Shown: positions 9,202-18,275 of the stretch, piece after piece
Position numbering within the stretch: position 1 is the first letter of the stretch
How the letters are laid out: every line of letters starts with the position of its first letter
Assembly (NCBI GenBank): GCA_024641245.1
Contig: JAHEDK010000012.1
Location: 1-64,000, forward strand
DNA from: Actinomycetes bacterium
GTDB lineage: Bacteria > Actinomycetota > Acidimicrobiia > Spongiisociales > JAHEDJ01
Length of the DNA: 64,000 nucleotides
Reading direction: 5' to 3'
Position numbers and translations under genes: made by a program
The notes under the pieces: generated by a model
Database searches by the model: none
What the model was told of the DNA's origin: nothing
Seen by the model: only the letters and a program-made list of their open reading frames with translations

Positions 9202-10220
9202 CAGGCAGGGCCGGCTTTCTCCTGGTGTCCACCGAACTGTCGGCGCATCGCCGACAGAACCCGGTTGGCGAACTCGTCACGACCCCGCGAGTCGAACCGA
9301 CCGTAGAGCGCCGCGGAAAGGACCGGTGCAGGAACACCCTCTTCCACCGCACTCAGAACGGTCCACCTTCCCTCGCCCGAGTCGGACACACGACCGGCGA
9401 ACCCGTCAAGCTCCGGATTCTGAACGAACGCGGCGGCAGTCAGATCGAGAAGCCACGAGGCAACAACGCTGCCTCGCCGCCACACTTCGGCGACTGCCGG
9501 CACATCCAGATCATACTGATAGTGATCCGGCCGCCGAAGAGGGGCGGTCTCGGCATCGGTCTGGCTGTCGGAGAGCCCGACCCCGGCATGCTTGAGAATG
9601 TTCAGACCTTCCGCATATGCGGCCATGATGCCGTACTCGATGCCGTTGTGGACCATCTTGACAAAATGACCTGCTCCACTCGGCCCACAGTGCAAATAAC
9701 CGTGCTCCGCAGCCAGAGGTTCACCATCGCGACCCGGGGTCCGCTCGGCCGTGTCGATCCCCGGGGCGAGGGTCCGAAAGATCGGGTCGAGGTGCGCAAC
9801 CGCGCCGGCGTCACCACCGATCATCAGGCAGAACCCGCGTTCGAGCCCGAATACTCCGCCGCTTGTACCGACATCAATCAAGCGAAGGCCCCGCTCCGCC
9901 AAAACAGCCGAACGTTCGAGGTCGTCCTGGTAATACGAGTTACCCCCATCGATGATGATGTCGCCTGGGTCGAGATGGGAAGCGATGTCATCTATGACCT
10001 TCCCGGTGATTCCCGCCGGCACCATCACCCAGACAGTTCGAGGACCGTTCAGTTTGCCGGCCAGGTCGGCAAGACTATCTGCCGCCTCGGCGCCCGCGGC
10101 GACCAACTCGGCAACGGAGGCGGGGTCGACGTCGTACACAACGGCCCGGTGGCCATCACGGAGCAGCCTGCGAACAAGGTTCGCGCCCATTCGGCCGAGG
10201 CCGATCATTCCCAGTTCCAT
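9201..10220 (-). CDS. gnd: 6-phosphogluconate dehydrogenase, decarboxylating (short form)
   Basis: Oxidatively decarboxylates 6-phosphogluconate to ribulose 5-phosphate. 339 residues from ATG 10220, which has an AAGGAG site upstream; a longer frame is a non-homologous extension. N-terminal Rossmann motif [13 protein letters not shown], then [22 protein letters not shown] with the 6-phosphogluconate-binding loop, and [16 protein letters not shown] carrying the catalytic Lys and Asn. The length fits the short, YqeC/GndA-like class, often NAD-preferring, rather than the 470-residue GndB class. First gene of the operon gnd-zwf-phosphatase-pgi-nnrE. Confidence 0.93.
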   Translation of the reverse strand: MELGMIGLGRMGANLVRRLLRDGHRAVVYDVDPASVAELVAAGAEAADSLADLAGKLNGPRTVWVMVPAGITGKVIDDIASHLDPGDIIIDGGNSYYQDDLERSAVLAERGLRLIDVGTSGGVFGLERGFCLMIGGDAGAVAHLDPIFRTLAPGIDTAERTPGRDGEPLAAEHGYLHCGPSGAGHFVKMVHNGIEYGIMAAYAEGLNILKHAGVGLSDSQTDAETAPLRRPDHYQYDLDVPAVAEVWRRGSVVASWLLDLTAAAFVQNPELDGFAGRVSDSGEGRWTVLSAVEEGVPAPVLSAALYGRFDSRGRDEFANRVLSAMRRQFGGHQEKAGPA

Positions 10221-10571
10221 GATGCAAATTCTCCTTGTCGTCGGTACATCGGCTCTCATCCGGATCGAGTTCGGCGGCTCATCCCGGGCAGAGCGATGAC
10301 GCAGTATGCGCATCGTGATTTCCACTGCACCCGCAGTGGGACCCCATTCTCGCGGAGCCGCTCGAGCCGGGACCGGCTCATCAGGTCGGCGGACGTTGTT
10401 CGGTTGCTCGCGATCTTTTCCATCGAACGGAGCAGCCGGGCCGCGCAGACCCGGACTGTCGGCGTAACGACAGTCAGACTCGACGTGGCATTTTCGCAAG
10501 ATCCTGACTACGGCTCGAACCGATCAACCAACACGGCTGAGGTTGAGTAGGTTTCGGGGAAGGAGGTGGAT
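10221..10571. other. Divergent intergenic region gnd / small lipoprotein
   Basis: 351 bases between divergent genes, so it should contain both promoters. It also contains the AAGGAG site of gnd at its left edge and the GGAGG site of the lipoprotein at 10562-10566. I see no convincing operator palindrome or RNA structure. Confidence 0.4.
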
Positions 10572-10868
10572 GTGAAGCGGAAGTGTCTTCTGGTGACCGT
10601 GATCATGCTCGCGCTGCTGCTGGCTGCCTGCGCGGCCGGCCCGAACCCCCAGGTCGATGTGGCAACCGACGGCGGGGACATGGCCGGGTTCTGGCTCGGC
10701 CTCTGGCACGGGATCATTTTGCCGTTCACGTTCATCATCTCGCTGTTCAGTGACAACGTGAACGTCTATGAGGTCTTCAACAGCGGCGGTTGGTACAACT
10801 TCGGGTTCGTGCTCGGAGCCGGCACTTTCTTGGGCGGGTCATCCCGGGCCCGGCGGCGCAAGCGCTGA
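10572..10868 (+). CDS. Small lipoprotein with a conserved membrane-associated core
   Basis: 98 residues from GTG 10572, five bases after a GGAGG ribosome site (a GTG two codons earlier overlaps that site). Signal peptide with the lipobox LLAAC at about residues 15-19. The mature part contains GFWLGLWHGIILPFTFIISLF and a YEVFNSGGWYNFGF stretch, then a basic tail ARRRKR. I recall similar short proteins with a G-F-W-L-G-L-W-H-G core in other bacteria; their function is unknown to me. Located upstream and divergent to the pentose phosphate operon, with no functional link evident. Confidence 0.7.
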   Translation: MKRKCLLVTVIMLALLLAACAAGPNPQVDVATDGGDMAGFWLGLWHGIILPFTFIISLFSDNVNVYEVFNSGGWYNFGFVLGAGTFLGGSSRARRRKR

Positions 10869-11025
10869 AGCACCCGGGTGCATCAGCACAGCATCAGGCT
10901 TCTGACTATCACTCGCAGAAGACAGATCCGGTTATCGGACGTGCGGGAGGGGCCGCCCGGTCAGGTGGACGTGAACGTCGACCAGCCTCGCCGGCCGACG
11001 ATGTCTCGCCTGAGTACTCCCGTCC

Positions 11026-12603
11026 TCACACTATCCGGTAGAAGGCGATCGGGCGCTGCACACCCTTGAGGTTGCGCTGGCCCGCCGGCTCGGTCGTCAC
11101 CAGTCCCGGAGGGAGCAGCGCCAGCGTGCGTTCGGTGATGAGGATCTCGCCGGGAGCAGCATCATCGGCGAGCCGGGAGGCCAGGTTCACGTGGTTGCCC
11201 ATCGCCGTGTAATCCATGCGACTCGGCGAGCCGATGTTGCCCACCGTCACGAACCCGGTCGAGATGCCAACGCCGGCGGTTATCTCCATCTGTGCAGCCT
11301 CATTGAGGCGTGTTCTCAGTTCGACCAGGGCGACCTGCATGTCGAGGGCCATTCGGACCGCCCGTTCGGCGTGGTCTTCCTGGGGAAGCGGGTCGTTGAA
11401 GAACACCATGAGTGCGTCGCCTACGTACTTGTCGAGGGTTCCCTCGTACTTGAAGACTATGTCGGTCATCACCGTGAGGAATCGGTTGAGACCGCCGATC
11501 ATCTCCTCCGGCTCCGACTGCTCGGAGAGGGCCGTGAACCCCCGGATGTCGACAAAAGCGACCGACAGCTCTGCTCGTCTCGATTCGCCGATGCCCCGGT
11601 CGCCGGCCACGATCGCCTCCGCCACCTGCGGCGACAGATAACGACGGAGCTGCGAGGTTCGTTCGAGCAACGCGACCTGTTCATCGACCTGGGCTTGGAG
11701 GTCCCGGTTGACCGTCTCGAGCCTTCCATACAGCGTCTCGAGTTGCTCACTGGCCCGATTGACGTTGTCCGAGAGCTTCCCGAATTCGTCTCGATTGGGC
11801 ACATCGATGCGGGCGGTGAAATCACCGTTCGCCAGCGTGTCGAGAGCATGATCGATCCTGCGGACCGGTCGAATCACGGTCCAGGAGATGACGGCGCCGA
11901 GCGCGATCGCTCCCCCGAGGCTCATCACCGAGAAGGCGGCCAGGGCGATTCGCAAGAATCGGCGGTCTCCCGCGAAACCGTCGATCTGGGCCGCCACCAG
12001 ATCTTCGGTGTCGCCGATGAAGTCGTTCAGCGGGCTCTCCAGCTCGTGACTGATCTCGTGCTCAGATTGGACGTGGGCCCGGAGTGCACCGTCGATGTCA
12101 CCGGCTGCTTGGAGCGCCTCAACTCGCACACCGGCCTCGGCGTAGCGCTCGTCGATGGTGCGCAAGCGGTTGAACAGGTCGCCGTGGTCGCCAACTGCGA
12201 TGACCTCTGTTTCCTCGATGAGCTGCGCGAAGGTCGCCTTGGCGGTGCTGATCTTGTCGGTCCAGACTGGTTCGCCGGTCAGCAGTGCCATCGTCCGGAA
12301 ATGGGATTGCGCGGTGATGCTGTAGAGCATGTGGTTGGCGTTGTCCGATTGCCGTTGCAGCGTGGAGAGGCGGTCGACCTGGGCATCCATTCGGTTCACG
12401 ACCAGGAGTCCGACGATACCGAGGGCCAGCATGAGCACAGAGATGCCGAGAAAACCGGCCAGCAGCTTCGTCTCGAGGCGCGCCTGGATCCGGGCAACGA
12501 AGTCGACCATGGGCCGCATGAGACGGGGAATACCATCCACGTCGCGATGCGCCGGCGACGGCGCCGAACCATCCGGCCGCGGCGGCGTGATAGTGCTGGT
12601 CAT
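11026..12603 (-). CDS. Membrane adenylate/guanylate cyclase with HAMP domain
   Basis: 525 residues. Architecture: TM helix at about 47-70, an extracytoplasmic four-helix-like sensor region (71-210), a second TM helix (about 216-242), a HAMP domain (243-300), a coiled-coil linker, and a class III cyclase catalytic domain (about 340-525). Catalytic features: SVAFVDIRGFTALSE with the first metal Asp, DKYVGDALMVFF with the second, and MDYTAMGNHVNLASRL carrying the Asn/Arg transition-state pair. Asp in MDYTAMG suggests ATP as substrate. It would make cAMP in response to a periplasmic signal. It is a single gene and ends with a short gap before the convergent lipoprotein gene. Confidence 0.93.
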   Translation of the reverse strand: MTSTITPPRPDGSAPSPAHRDVDGIPRLMRPMVDFVARIQARLETKLLAGFLGISVLMLALGIVGLLVVNRMDAQVDRLSTLQRQSDNANHMLYSITAQSHFRTMALLTGEPVWTDKISTAKATFAQLIEETEVIAVGDHGDLFNRLRTIDERYAEAGVRVEALQAAGDIDGALRAHVQSEHEISHELESPLNDFIGDTEDLVAAQIDGFAGDRRFLRIALAAFSVMSLGGAIALGAVISWTVIRPVRRIDHALDTLANGDFTARIDVPNRDEFGKLSDNVNRASEQLETLYGRLETVNRDLQAQVDEQVALLERTSQLRRYLSPQVAEAIVAGDRGIGESRRAELSVAFVDIRGFTALSEQSEPEEMIGGLNRFLTVMTDIVFKYEGTLDKYVGDALMVFFNDPLPQEDHAERAVRMALDMQVALVELRTRLNEAAQMEITAGVGISTGFVTVGNIGSPSRMDYTAMGNHVNLASRLADDAAPGEILITERTLALLPPGLVTTEPAGQRNLKGVQRPIAFYRIV

Positions 12604-12685
12604 GGGTCCCCTCGCTTCGTCGTGTTCAACCTACTCGCCCGGCGACGTCCATGGCGGGCGATCAAGCTGCCACTCGGCCGCCGCC

Positions 12686-13012
12686 CTAGAAGGTCACGAT
12701 CGCCGTTACGAAGGAAAGCGCTACCGCCGCAGTCATCGACAGTACGGCGCTCGTCGCAGCCAGGCCGTAGCTGCGGGTTCCCTTGAGATACAGCCACAGG
12801 CCGCGAACTGATACTGCTCCGGTCCCCAGCACGATCAGAACGAGCACTACCGCAAGCCACATCGGCTCGAAGAAGACATCCCACCGCTGCCTGGCGAGGT
12901 TCCAGACCGACGCCGTAAACATCCAGGCAGATACCTGCGGAAGCGCCAGGATCCCACCCATTAGCGTTCGTTTGAACGTACTGCGCCGGTCCGGGGTGTT
13001 CTGATCAGTCAC
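12686..13012 (-). CDS. Small three-helix membrane protein, unknown function
   Basis: 108 residues from GTG 13012. Hydrophobic helices at about 20-36, 45-65 and 80-105, with a charged N-terminus. Longer frames overlap the divergent glpD start and lack homology-like composition, so the internal GTG is preferred, though its ribosome site is weak. It precedes the cyclase on the same strand with 82 bases between them, so the two may be co-transcribed. Confidence 0.55.
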   Translation of the reverse strand: MTDQNTPDRRSTFKRTLMGGILALPQVSAWMFTASVWNLARQRWDVFFEPMWLAVVLVLIVLGTGAVSVRGLWLYLKGTRSYGLAATSAVLSMTAAVALSFVTAIVTF

Positions 13013-13103
13013 GTGGCGGCACGATAGTGCCAGAGTCGTCGGCCCACCGCGGTGAGGACCAACGCTGCCGGCAATCACAGGGGCGGGGTGTAGCCTCGAT
13101 GAT

Positions 13104-14810
13104 GTGAGCAGTCCAACCCTCGGACCACAGCAACGCACTCGCGATCTCAACCGGATGTCAGACGAAGTCTTCGACATCGTCGTCGTCGGAGGTGGCGTAA
13201 CTGGGGCCGGTACGGCCCTAGATGCAGCGAGCCGCGGCCTCTCCGTCGCCCTCGTCGAACAGCGCGATTACGCCTCCGGCACTTCCAGTCGCTCATCGAA
13301 ACTGATCCATGGAGGTCTGCGCTACCTCGAACAACTGGATTTTGGACTCGTTCGTGAGGCCCTGCGCGAGCGTGGTTTGATCTTCGACCGGCTGGCGCCG
13401 CACCTCGTCCGACCGGTCTCATTCCTCTACCCCCTCCAGCACCGGGTGTGGGAACGCGCCTACGTCGGCGCCGGCATTGCCATGTACGACGGATTGGCTG
13501 CTCTCGCCCGCAACCCGCTCCCCACCCATCGTCACCTGTCAAGGAGCTCGGCCCTGAAGTTGGCGCCTGGGCTTTCGAGAGAGGGGCTCATCGGAGCGAT
13601 CAGATACTGGGACGCTCAGGTCGACGACGCTCGCCACACGCTGGGGCTGGCGAGAACGGCCGCCGTATACGGCGCAGCAATGGCATCCAGCGCCCGGGTG
13701 ACCGGACTCCTGCGGGAGGGCGACCGGGTCACAGGAGTGCAGGCACTCGACCTCGAGTCGGGACGCACACTCGACATCCGGGCACGACAGGTAATCAATG
13801 CCACCGGCGTATGGACCGACGAGATCCAGGAAATGGCGGGCCGGGGCACCATCAAGGTTCGAGCATCGAAGGGAATCCATCTGGTCATTCCCAAGGATCG
13901 GCTCCACTCCGAGACCGGGCTGATCCTCCGCACCGAGAAGAGTGTTCTCTTCGTGATTCCCTGGGGCAAGCATTGGATCATCGGCACTACCGACACCGAC
14001 TGGAACCTCGACCTCGCTCATCCGGCCGCCAGCCGCCGCGACATCGACTATCTCCTCAGTCACGTCAATACCGTGCTCGACGAACCGCTCGCCCGTGACG
14101 ATGTCGAGGGCATCTACGCAGGCCTGCGGCCGCTGCTGTTCGGGGAGTCGGACGCGACCAGCAAACTCACCCGGGAGCACGCTGTTTCGCAAACCGTCCC
14201 CGGACTGATCTCTGTGGCAGGTGGCAAGTACACGACCTATCGCGTGATGGCCGAAGATGCGGTCGACGCCGCCGCTCGCAGCCTCGGAGGTCGGATACCT
14301 CAATCCTGCACGGCCGAGATTCCCCTCGTTGGAGGTGACGGCTTCAGGCCGGCTTGGAATCGCCGCTACAAGACGGCCACCCAATGGGGTCTCACCACCG
14401 CACAGACCGAGAACCTGCTGCGCCGGCACGGAGCCAATATCACCGAGGTGCTGGCAATGCTGCAAGAACGCCCCGACTTGTCCTCCACGTTGCCGGGCAG
14501 CGAGGATTACCTGGCGGTCGAGGTCGCCTACGCCGCCCGGCATGAAGGGGCGCTCCATCTCGACGACGTACTCACCCGACGCACGCGACTCTCGATCGAG
14601 TCGTGGGATCGGGGCATGGCCGCCACCAAGCAGGTAGCAGAGCTGATGGGTTTCGAACTCGGATGGGACGAGGACACGATCACCCGTGAGATCCAGCACT
14701 ACCAGGGCAGGGTGACCGCCGAACGCGAGTCGCAGGAGCAACCCGACGACCAGACCGCCGACGCGGCCCGGCTCGGGGCTCCCGACGTCCGAATGCTCGG
14801 CCGGGGTTGA
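13104..14810 (+). CDS. glpD: Aerobic glycerol-3-phosphate dehydrogenase
   Basis: Oxidises glycerol 3-phosphate to dihydroxyacetone phosphate with FAD, passing electrons to quinone at the membrane. 568 residues. FAD motif VVVGGGVTGAGTALDAASRG (about 26-45), RDYASGTSSRSSKLIHGGLRY (substrate and flavin contacts), KGIHLVIP, GTTDTDW and GGKYTTYRVMAEDA are all typical. The GTG at 13104 is used because the stretch QQRTRDLNRMSDEVFD is conserved before the FAD motif; an ATG at 13155 would cut it. No glpK or glpF is next to it. Confidence 0.95.
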   Translation: MSSPTLGPQQRTRDLNRMSDEVFDIVVVGGGVTGAGTALDAASRGLSVALVEQRDYASGTSSRSSKLIHGGLRYLEQLDFGLVREALRERGLIFDRLAPHLVRPVSFLYPLQHRVWERAYVGAGIAMYDGLAALARNPLPTHRHLSRSSALKLAPGLSREGLIGAIRYWDAQVDDARHTLGLARTAAVYGAAMASSARVTGLLREGDRVTGVQALDLESGRTLDIRARQVINATGVWTDEIQEMAGRGTIKVRASKGIHLVIPKDRLHSETGLILRTEKSVLFVIPWGKHWIIGTTDTDWNLDLAHPAASRRDIDYLLSHVNTVLDEPLARDDVEGIYAGLRPLLFGESDATSKLTREHAVSQTVPGLISVAGGKYTTYRVMAEDAVDAAARSLGGRIPQSCTAEIPLVGGDGFRPAWNRRYKTATQWGLTTAQTENLLRRHGANITEVLAMLQERPDLSSTLPGSEDYLAVEVAYAARHEGALHLDDVLTRRTRLSIESWDRGMAATKQVAELMGFELGWDEDTITREIQHYQGRVTAERESQEQPDDQTADAARLGAPDVRMLGRG

Positions 14811-14845
14811 GCGAAGCGGAGAGAGACACCGGCGGTTTCCTCCCC

Positions 14846-14888
14846 CACCCGGCCTTCGGCCGGGTGTACTCCCCCCGTCGGGGGGGAG
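14846..14888 (+). terminator. Two adjacent GC-rich hairpins after glpD
   Basis: CACCCGGCC (14846-14854) pairs with GGCCGGGTG (14858-14866) around a TTC loop. CTCCCCCC (14869-14876) then pairs with GGGGGGAG (14881-14888) around a GTCG loop. The pair lies 35 bases after the glpD stop and before the acetyltransferase gene. No T-tract follows. Likely terminator or mRNA end protection. Confidence 0.5.
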
Positions 14889-14981
14889 CGACGTACTGCA
14901 TCACAGTTCGCCGGCTGCCAGAGTGCGTGCGATCGTTACCCTTGTGCTTGCAATAGTTAGCACTTCTTGTATCATGGCCCC

Positions 14982-15593
14982 ATGCCGGTCGGCACCCACC
15001 CCAATGTCACCCTGACGCTTAGCGACGGATTACGAGTTCGCATCCGTCCGGTGACGCGCGCAGACCGCGACCTACTTGCCAAGGGGTTCCACAGTCTGTC
15101 TGAAGCGTCCCGGAATCAACGTTTCTTCACGCCAATCGCCCAACTATCGGGGAGTCAACTCACCTACCTCACCGACATCGACCACATCGACCATTTCGCG
15201 TGGGGAATCGAGACGGAGGAGGGCATCGGGGTCGGAGTCGCCCGGTACGTACGCACAGGGCCGGACATCGCCGAAGCGGCATTCACGCTCGCGGATGACT
15301 TTCAGGGTCGCGGGCTCGGGTGGACGATGCTCCGGGCGCTCGCCCTGGTGGCTGCCGATCATGATCTCGAACGCTTCGAGATGACCATGCTGGCGGACAA
15401 TGCCGCGATGACACGCCTGGCCCGCAAGGCCGGAGCCCGATTCGAAGCACCGAGCGATGGAACGATTCGCGCCGAACTCGACCTCGACCCGGCCATCTGG
15501 TCGGATCTCACCCAAGCCACCGCTCTGCGCGATCTGGCGGCCGAAGCGGTCGGCGCCGCTGATCGACGAGGGACCGCCGCCCTCTCGGATTGA
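14982..15593 (+). CDS. GNAT family N-acetyltransferase
   Basis: 203 residues from the ATG at 14982 (an upstream TTG gives only five more residues). It opens with LRVRIRPVTRADRDLL, and the acetyl-CoA loop is DDFQGRGLGWTMLRAL (about 105-120; Q-x-x-G-x-G pattern). The remaining C-terminal part has a conserved LADNAAMTRLARKAGARF segment, as in GNAT domains fused to protein acetyltransferases, but here it stands alone. Substrate unknown; a protein or small-molecule amine is possible. Confidence 0.85.
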   Translation: MPVGTHPNVTLTLSDGLRVRIRPVTRADRDLLAKGFHSLSEASRNQRFFTPIAQLSGSQLTYLTDIDHIDHFAWGIETEEGIGVGVARYVRTGPDIAEAAFTLADDFQGRGLGWTMLRALALVAADHDLERFEMTMLADNAAMTRLARKAGARFEAPSDGTIRAELDLDPAIWSDLTQATALRDLAAEAVGAADRRGTAALSD

Positions 15594-15641
15594 GGGCTTT
15601 CAGCCATTACCGCCCGGTATCTCGCCACCTACACTTCTTTC

Positions 15642-17450
15642 ATGGCCGATTACAAACCCCCTCTGCGTGACATCAAGTTCGTTTTCTCCAATATCGTCGA
15701 TCTAGCCGGCCTCGCCACCCTCGAAGGGTTCGAGCACGCCGACCCCGACACCGTCTTCGGTGCCCTCGACGAAGGTGGCCGGTTCATGGCTGAAGTCGTG
15801 GCCCCGACCAACAGCATCGGTGACAAGGAAGGTGTGGTCCTCTCCCAGAATGGGGTCGTTGTCACACCCGAGGCTTTCAAGGACGCCTACCGGGCATACG
15901 TCGAGGCCGGTTGGGGTGCCGTGCCCTTCCCACCCGAGTACGGAGGTCACGGATTCCCGTGGGTCGTCGGCCTTGCGCTTCAAGAGATGCTGGCGGCCTC
16001 CAATATGGCGTTCTCCCTGAATCCGATGCTCACCCAAGGCGCCATCGAGGCGATCGTGTTACATGGTGACGACGAACTCCGGGCCACGTACCTCGAGAAG
16101 CTGATCACCGCCGAGTGGTCCGGGACGATGTGCTTGACCGAGCCACAGGCCGGCTCCGATCTCGGGACCGTGCGCACCAAGGCGACCCCGCAGGAAGACG
16201 GCACGTATCGAATCAAGGGCCAGAAGATCTTCATTACTTGGGGCGATCACGATCTCGCAGACAACGTGATTCACCTGGTGCTGGCCAGAACGCCCGATGG
16301 CAAACCGGGCACCAAGGGTCTCTCGATGTTCGTCGTGCCGAAGTACATCGTGAACAAAGACGGCAGCCTCGGAGAGGCAAACGAGGTGTCGGTAGTCTCG
16401 CTCGAGCACAAGCTCGGCATCCACGCCAGCCCGACCGCGGTAATGGCCTTCGGCGACCACGAAGGATCGGTTGGATACCTCGTGGGTTCAGAGTTCGACG
16501 GCATGAAGAACATGTTCACGATGATGAACAGCGCTCGCCTCTCGGTCGGCCTGCAGGGACTCGCCATCTCGGAGCGGGCATACCAGGACGCACTGGCCTA
16601 CGCCCAGGAGCGACGGCAAGGCCGGGCCGTTGGCACCGAACCCGGTGATAGCTCGCTGATCATCGAACACCCGGATGTACGCCGCATGCTGCTGACGCAA
16701 CGCGCCTACATCGAGGCGATGCGCTCGTTGCTGTACTCCAACGCCGAAGCCATGGATGTCGCCCTCAATCATCAGAATCCCGAAGAACGTGAGCGTGCCG
16801 CCGAACTGGCCGACCTCCTCACTCCCCTGTCGAAAGCCTGGTCTACGGACCTGGGGGTAGAACTCACCTCGCTCGCACTCCAGGTGCACGGCGGCATGGG
16901 CTACATCGAGGAGACGGGCGTAGCCCAGCATTTCCGCGACGCCCGCATCGCACCCATCTACGAAGGTACCAACGGCATTCAGGCAATGGACCTGGTTGGA
17001 CGGAAGCTGCCCATGCGGGCAGGCGAGTTGGTCCGCGAGTTCATCGGCCGCATGGCTGCCCTCGACAAGGATCTGGAAGCTGCCGGGGAAGATCTGGCGA
17101 CGATCCGTGGCGGCCTGGCAGATGGCATCGCCACTCTCTCGGACGCCACGATGTGGCTCGCACAACGAGGCATGGCGAACATCAATGATGCGCTCGCCGC
17201 TGCCACGCCCTATCTGCGGATTTTTGCCACCGTGACCGGCGGTTGGTTCATGGCTCGCCAAGCGCTGGCGGCCAGGGCTGAACTCGACAACGGCTCGCCG
17301 GATGATGACTTCCTAAAGGCCAAGATCGTGACGGCACGGTTCTATGCCGAGCAGCTGCTGCCGCAGGCGTCCGGGTTGCTCGGCGCGGTCAAGGGCGGGT
17401 CCGACATCCTGTTTGAGATCGAGCCGGCGTTCCTGGGGGTATCGCAGTAG
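15642..17450 (+). CDS. Acyl-CoA dehydrogenase, long FadE-type
   Basis: First step of fatty-acid beta-oxidation: acyl-CoA to trans-2-enoyl-CoA, with FAD. At 602 residues it is longer than the usual 380-400, matching the class with an N-terminal extension and an extra C-terminal helical domain. Features: LTEPQAGSDLGTVRT (FAD and substrate contacts), GQKIFITWGDHD, QVHGGMGYIEETGVAQ, then RIAPIYEGTNGIQAMDL, where the Glu is the likely catalytic base. It is followed by dodecin, a flavin-binding protein, 106 bases away. No etf genes are nearby. Confidence 0.92.
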   Translation: MADYKPPLRDIKFVFSNIVDLAGLATLEGFEHADPDTVFGALDEGGRFMAEVVAPTNSIGDKEGVVLSQNGVVVTPEAFKDAYRAYVEAGWGAVPFPPEYGGHGFPWVVGLALQEMLAASNMAFSLNPMLTQGAIEAIVLHGDDELRATYLEKLITAEWSGTMCLTEPQAGSDLGTVRTKATPQEDGTYRIKGQKIFITWGDHDLADNVIHLVLARTPDGKPGTKGLSMFVVPKYIVNKDGSLGEANEVSVVSLEHKLGIHASPTAVMAFGDHEGSVGYLVGSEFDGMKNMFTMMNSARLSVGLQGLAISERAYQDALAYAQERRQGRAVGTEPGDSSLIIEHPDVRRMLLTQRAYIEAMRSLLYSNAEAMDVALNHQNPEERERAAELADLLTPLSKAWSTDLGVELTSLALQVHGGMGYIEETGVAQHFRDARIAPIYEGTNGIQAMDLVGRKLPMRAGELVREFIGRMAALDKDLEAAGEDLATIRGGLADGIATLSDATMWLAQRGMANINDALAAATPYLRIFATVTGGWFMARQALAARAELDNGSPDDDFLKAKIVTARFYAEQLLPQASGLLGAVKGGSDILFEIEPAFLGVSQ

Positions 17451-17556
17451 GCAATAGGCCGCTAGCAGTTGGCAATTGCCCCAGCCTCGCCAGCCGACGA
17501 CTCGCGACCCGCCACCCGCGACTAGGTTCAAATTGACCGACCCCAAGGAGGCGGAT

Positions 17557-17769
17557 ATGAGTGAGAGTGTCTACAAGCTCGTCGAGCTCGTCGGATCGAG
17601 CACTGAGTCGTGGGAGAAGGCTGCTGCGGCCGCCGTCGGCAAGGCTCGTCATTCGCTCCGGGATCTCCGCATCGCGGAGGTGACCAAGCTCGACATGCAC
17701 CTCGATGACGATGGAGAGGTTGTCGCATACAGGGCCAGGGTGAGCATCTCCTTCAAGATGGAGGACTGA
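17557..17769 (+). CDS. Dodecin
   Basis: A 70-residue flavin- or CoA-binding protein that assembles into hollow dodecamers and stores or buffers flavin. The start MSESVYKLVELVGSS has an AAGGAGG site 6 bases upstream (longer in-frame extension is intergenic repeat). Family marks: VYKLVELVGSS, SWEKAAAAAV, and the end VYRARVSISFKM-like segment AYRARVSISFKMED. The position after an acyl-CoA dehydrogenase, a flavoenzyme, fits the role but is not proof. Confidence 0.93.
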   Translation: MSESVYKLVELVGSSTESWEKAAAAAVGKARHSLRDLRIAEVTKLDMHLDDDGEVVAYRARVSISFKMED

Positions 17770-17856
17770 CCGAGCGGAGATGCCTTCCGATGAGCCACTC
17801 CCGTCAGGGCCTCTTGCCTCTAGGCGAGGATGAACCGGCCGCCGTAGCCTGAAGCC

Positions 17857-18213
17857 ATGAAAGTCGTGATCAGTGATGACGGCCGCTTTGCACGGTTCCG
17901 CCTCGCTCCGCTCGAGGCTCTCCTTGCGTTGAAAAGGAACCTCGAGGTCCCGGTTGACCGGATAACGTCGGCCGGTGCCATGCCACGGGCCGACGTTTCC
18001 TTTGGGCCGATCATCAGAGCACCGGGAACCTATGTTCCGGGTCTGGTCAGATTCGGTTCATACGGCCGCAAACCCAACCGGCATTTCTGGGCCGTCTTCC
18101 GTCAGGACCCGGTCCTCGTCGTCGACTGCGAGAACTGGGATTACGCGCGTCTCGTCGTCGGCGTGAAAGATGCCGCCCACTCGGCCGGAGCCCTTCATTT
18201 GGCCATGTCGTAG
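17857..18213 (+). CDS. Conserved hypothetical, PH-like fold suspected
   Basis: 118 residues with alternating beta-strand composition, no signal or TM segment. The C-terminal half has GTYVPGLVRFGSYGRKPNRHF, then FWAVFRQDPVLVVDCENWDYARLVVGV, a pattern of paired strands with a conserved F-W-A-V core seen in small actinobacterial proteins with a pleckstrin-homology-like fold. That match is from memory of the pattern, not a search. ATG 17857 follows a CTGAAGCC region without a strong ribosome site. Function unknown. Confidence 0.65.
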   Translation: MKVVISDDGRFARFRLAPLEALLALKRNLEVPVDRITSAGAMPRADVSFGPIIRAPGTYVPGLVRFGSYGRKPNRHFWAVFRQDPVLVVDCENWDYARLVVGVKDAAHSAGALHLAMS

Positions 18214-18275
18214 GCCGGCCGCGGATTCGCGCGTGCGGACCCGTTAGATTGGCCACAACGAAGAGGAGATAACAG

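Noticed and set aside
9177..10550. 457-residue plus-strand frame over gnd
   Set aside because: Lies wholly across gnd and the start of zwf on the other strand, with unnatural composition.
11191..12786. 531-residue plus-strand frame over the cyclase gene
   Set aside because: Shadow frame; the cyclase on the other strand has clear catalytic motifs.
13539..14741. 400-residue open frame opposite glpD
   Set aside because: Shadow of the codon bias of glpD: high Arg/Gly/Ala, no ribosome site, no known motif.
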